From Nitrospira sp. KM1 (GTDB lineage Bacteria; Nitrospirota; Nitrospiria; Nitrospirales; Nitrospiraceae), in contig NZ_AP022671.1 in the NCBI RefSeq assembly GCF_011405515.1, positions 4,445,224-4,509,223 on the forward strand: a stretch of DNA of 64,000 nt, given 5' to 3'. Positions 62,215-64,000 of this stretch are shown piece after piece. The notes under the pieces were generated by a model, which was not told where the DNA came from, did no database searches, and saw only the letters and a program-made list of their open reading frames with translations. The position numbers and the translations under genes were made by a program. Each line of letters starts with the position of its first letter. Within the stretch, counting starts at the first letter, position 1.

Positions 62215-63219
62215 CTATAAGATCAGGACAAGGTAGTCCGTGATATACACGACGCGAAGCCCTTGTATCTTCGCAAGAGCAGCGATCGCGTCGTCGACGC
62301 TCTGAAGAGTAAACCGGCCGCTCACGGATTTCGTACGTGAACGATCAGCAAGGACAACAATACGACCGGGGCGATATCGATCAAGTTCTGCCATTGCATC
62401 CGCGAATGATTGCCCTTCGATCACGATAATTCCCTTAGACCAGGATGTGGCAGATACCCCGTCAGTTGTGCGAGGGTTATGAGGTGGTTTCCCAGGGCGA
62501 TAGACTGTTTGTTGGTCTTTGAGCACAGCAACCGGTTGCCCCGCCTGAGCATCCGTACCTGCAAAAACACTAACCCTTCCTTCTGTAACCGTGACCCGCG
62601 TCTGTTGATCCTCTGCACGCACCACGAAAGCCGTACCGACTGCTTGAGTCATACCCTGCTGCGACAGCACGCGAAAAGGCTGTTGTGCATTAGACACCAC
62701 CTCGAAGAGCGCCTCGCCGCGTAATAAACGAATTCGCCGCTCGTGTTCCGAATAGTCGACGGCGATGGCCGTATCCGTGTTGAGATGCGCCACTCCCCCA
62801 TCGGGCAGAGTTATGACTTGCTGGTGACCGACCCCGGTGCGGTAATCGGCTAATAGAAACGTCCGTATGTCCTGATATAGGATGATAAACGCTAGACAAG
62901 CTGCGGCCAACCCTCCGGCAAGGGCGTAATGACGGGCGTGCCGCTGCACTCCGGATGGTTGGTCAGGATTCCACCCATCCTCCTTCACCAAAGCGGCACT
63001 CGCAGCCTCGAGTTGGTCCAACTGCTGCCAGACCATTCTCTCTCTCTCAAAAGCGCTCTGATGCAATGGGTCTTCGGCGAGCCACGCCTTCAGACAGAGG
63101 AGTTCTTCTGTCGTTATCTGACCGGAGACGAGACGCCCAATCCACTCTTGTGCGATGTCCCTCAACCGTGGGTCGTGAGCTGCATCATCCGAATTGCCTT
63201 GGTCGATAGATATAGCCAT
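62215..63219 (-). CDS. Unit D: FecR-family regulator
   Basis: A 334-residue protein starting at ATG 63219. DUF4880-like domain (AQEWIGRLVSGQITTEELLC, AWLAEDPLHQSAFERERMVW), one membrane helix (about 95-115, AGGLAAACLAFIILYQ), FecR domain (ITLPDGGVAHLNTDTAIAVDY, MTQAVGTAFVVRAEDQQT) and STN-like C-terminus (KSVSGRFTLQSVDDAIAALA, ending in ITDYLVLIL). The FecR C and D proteins share both the Gly-Thr-Ala-Phe-Val motif and the hydrophobic end, setting them apart from FecR A and B. Confidence 0.9.
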   Translation of the reverse strand: MAISIDQGNSDDAAHDPRLRDIAQEWIGRLVSGQITTEELLCLKAWLAEDPLHQSAFERERMVWQQLDQLEAASAALVKEDGWNPDQPSGVQRHARHYALAGGLAAACLAFIILYQDIRTFLLADYRTGVGHQQVITLPDGGVAHLNTDTAIAVDYSEHERRIRLLRGEALFEVVSNAQQPFRVLSQQGMTQAVGTAFVVRAEDQQTRVTVTEGRVSVFAGTDAQAGQPVAVLKDQQTVYRPGKPPHNPRTTDGVSATSWSKGIIVIEGQSFADAMAELDRYRPGRIVVLADRSRTKSVSGRFTLQSVDDAIAALAKIQGLRVVYITDYLVLIL

Positions 63220-63307
63220 GTTGCGTCGGTGAACAGATCTGAATCGGGATCGCTATCCCGGTAAGAGATCGTGAAGGTGACAAGAGTGACCACGTCCTCT
63301 AATAGTA

Positions 63308-63329
63308 GACGAGTGACAGATCAAATCCC
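63308..63329 (-). promoter_or_regulatory. ECF promoter before FecR D
   Basis: On the - strand GGGATT, 12 nt, CGTC, then TACTATTAG, nearly the same as before FecR C. About 90 bp before the FecR start. Confidence 0.6.
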
Positions 63330-63354
63330 GTGTAAAGAAATTAGGATGCCGGCG

Positions 63355-63852
63355 TCAGAGGTCGCGAACTTTAGATAGGTGCTTGAGCACCGTACGAATG
63401 TGGTTTTCAACGGTAAAGGCAGATACATTCAGTTGTTTCGCAATTTCGGGGTATGTCTTGCCCTCGTATCGATTGAGATGAAAGATTTTTCGAGTTAAGA
63501 GTGGAAGTCTCGCCAAAGCTTGCTCAGACCGAGCTAATTCCTGCCGGGCCATCATCATGCGCTCCGGGTCCCGCCTGTCGATGCTACCCCACAACAGGGC
63601 ATTCGTTTCAGCAAGGATTTCCGCGCGGTTCTGCTCAATGCGCAAATAGTCCGTTGCGAGATTCGCCGCCATGCGAAAGAGGTACGCTTTCTGGTTCTTG
63701 ATGTGGGAGATCTCGCTCTGGGCGGAGACCTTCAGGAAGAGATCGTGCGTCATGTCCCGTGCGGTGAAGGCACACTTGATGCGACGAACCAGAAAGCGAA
63801 ACAGGTCTTCTTCGTGCTCTAAAAACGTGTCTGAGAGCTGTGTGTGCGACAT
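63355..63852 (-). CDS. Unit D: FecI-like ECF sigma factor
   Basis: A 165-residue ECF sigma factor starting at ATG 63852 (GAGGAACAG before it). Region 2: EEDLFRFLVRRIKCAFTARD, MTHDLFLKVSAQSEISHIKN, QKAYLFRMAANLATDYLRIE; region 4: LPLLTRKIFHLNRYEGKTYP and LNVSAFTVENHIRTVLKHLS. It is a near-twin of sigma C, with an identical length. It is the promoter-proximal gene of the last complete unit; its promoter (63923-63952) lies within the window. Confidence 0.93.
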   Translation of the reverse strand: MSHTQLSDTFLEHEEDLFRFLVRRIKCAFTARDMTHDLFLKVSAQSEISHIKNQKAYLFRMAANLATDYLRIEQNRAEILAETNALLWGSIDRRDPERMMMARQELARSEQALARLPLLTRKIFHLNRYEGKTYPEIAKQLNVSAFTVENHIRTVLKHLSKVRDL

Positions 63853-63922
63853 CAGCTGTTCCTCGCGGAAGCAGTGACCAGAGTTCTAAATCGAAGCAAT
63901 CAGAACCTTGACAATAAGGCGG

Positions 63923-63952
63923 CTTATAACACTCATAGAAAACGAACGTCAA
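63923..63952 (-). promoter_or_regulatory. Sigma70-like promoter of unit D sigma gene
   Basis: On the - strand TTGACG, 18 nt, TATAAG, 71 bp before the sigma start, exactly the distance seen in unit C. Confidence 0.7.
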
Positions 63953-63959
63953 TGGCTGG

Positions 63960-63979
63960 CTATCGGAAAGTACCGATAG
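63960..63979 (-). promoter_or_regulatory. Inverted repeat upstream of unit D sigma promoter
   Basis: Perfect 7-bp arms CTATCGG and CCGATAG with a 6-nt spacer, 8 bp upstream of the -35. The left arm and spacer are conserved upstream of sigma C (57440-57459, right arm degraded), so it may be a repressor or activator site. No Fur-box match was seen. Confidence 0.45.
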
Positions 63980-64000
63980 TGAGATGGTCAGAAGGCATCT

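Noticed and set aside
1..64000. CRISPR arrays and rRNA genes
   Set aside because: No regularly spaced short repeats and no rRNA-like stretch were seen.

Overview
The window (64 kb, mostly GC-rich with a visibly more AT-rich island in the middle) looks like the chromosome of a Gram-negative bacterium with an exosortase/PEP-CTERM type exopolysaccharide locus, many TonB-dependent receptors and outer-membrane barrels. Gene style and content suggest a Nitrospira-like (Nitrospirota) genome, but this is inferred from family content only; no rRNA or other phylogenetic marker is present.

Region 1 (1-15.4 kb, all + strand) is one long, tightly packed exopolysaccharide operon of the XrtA class: heparinase II/III-like protein (5' cut by the window), WecG/TagA glycosyltransferase, fused exosortase A-EpsI, WecA/MraY-like phosphosugar transferase, PrsT TPR lipoprotein, Wza/EpsE-like export lipoprotein, outer-membrane barrel, Wzz/GNVR chain-length protein, BY-kinase-like ATPase, ExeA-like AAA ATPase with TPR tail, and a TIGR03790-type secreted protein. 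Together they would prime, elongate, export and anchor a surface polysaccharide. Region 2 (15.4-18.5 kb) holds small lipoprotein, barrel and hypothetical genes.

Region 3 (18.5-29.85 kb) is a decayed integrative island at the 3' end of tRNA-Thr(UGU): a repeated 25-bp tRNA-end (att) sequence, a truncated tyrosine integrase, two nested IS3-family elements, a two-gene candidate defence module (1718-aa DUF4011/SF1 helicase/Vsr-like nuclease plus a 460-aa PD-(D/E)XK protein), a HUH replication initiator with an in-frame amber codon, and a broken DUF433/DUF5615 toxin-antitoxin pair. Region 4 (29.85-35.4 kb) is ordinary: an outer-membrane barrel, DksA-like, PEBP, DUF3175, PfpI/DJ-1 and zwf genes.

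Region 5 (35.4-64 kb, almost all - strand) is the most striking part: an array of iron-starvation-type cell-surface-signalling units. Three are complete and have the same order, ECF sigma factor (FecI-like), FecR anti-sigma regulator, TonB receptor with an N-terminal STN signalling domain, and a ~599-aa TPR-sulfotransferase (units B, C, D). Unit A has sigma-FecR-receptor followed by a PepSY membrane protein and APS kinase (cysC, the enzyme that makes the sulfotransferase donor PAPS). Fragments of at least one further unit lie between B and C and beside A. I could align a common ECF-type promoter (GGAATT-like, 12 nt, CGTC) before the FecR and receptor genes, and a conserved TTGACG-N18-TATAAG promoter before the sigma genes of C, D and one relic. 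The coupling of sulfotransferases to STN/FecR/FecI signalling, in repeated copies, is the candidate undescribed system.
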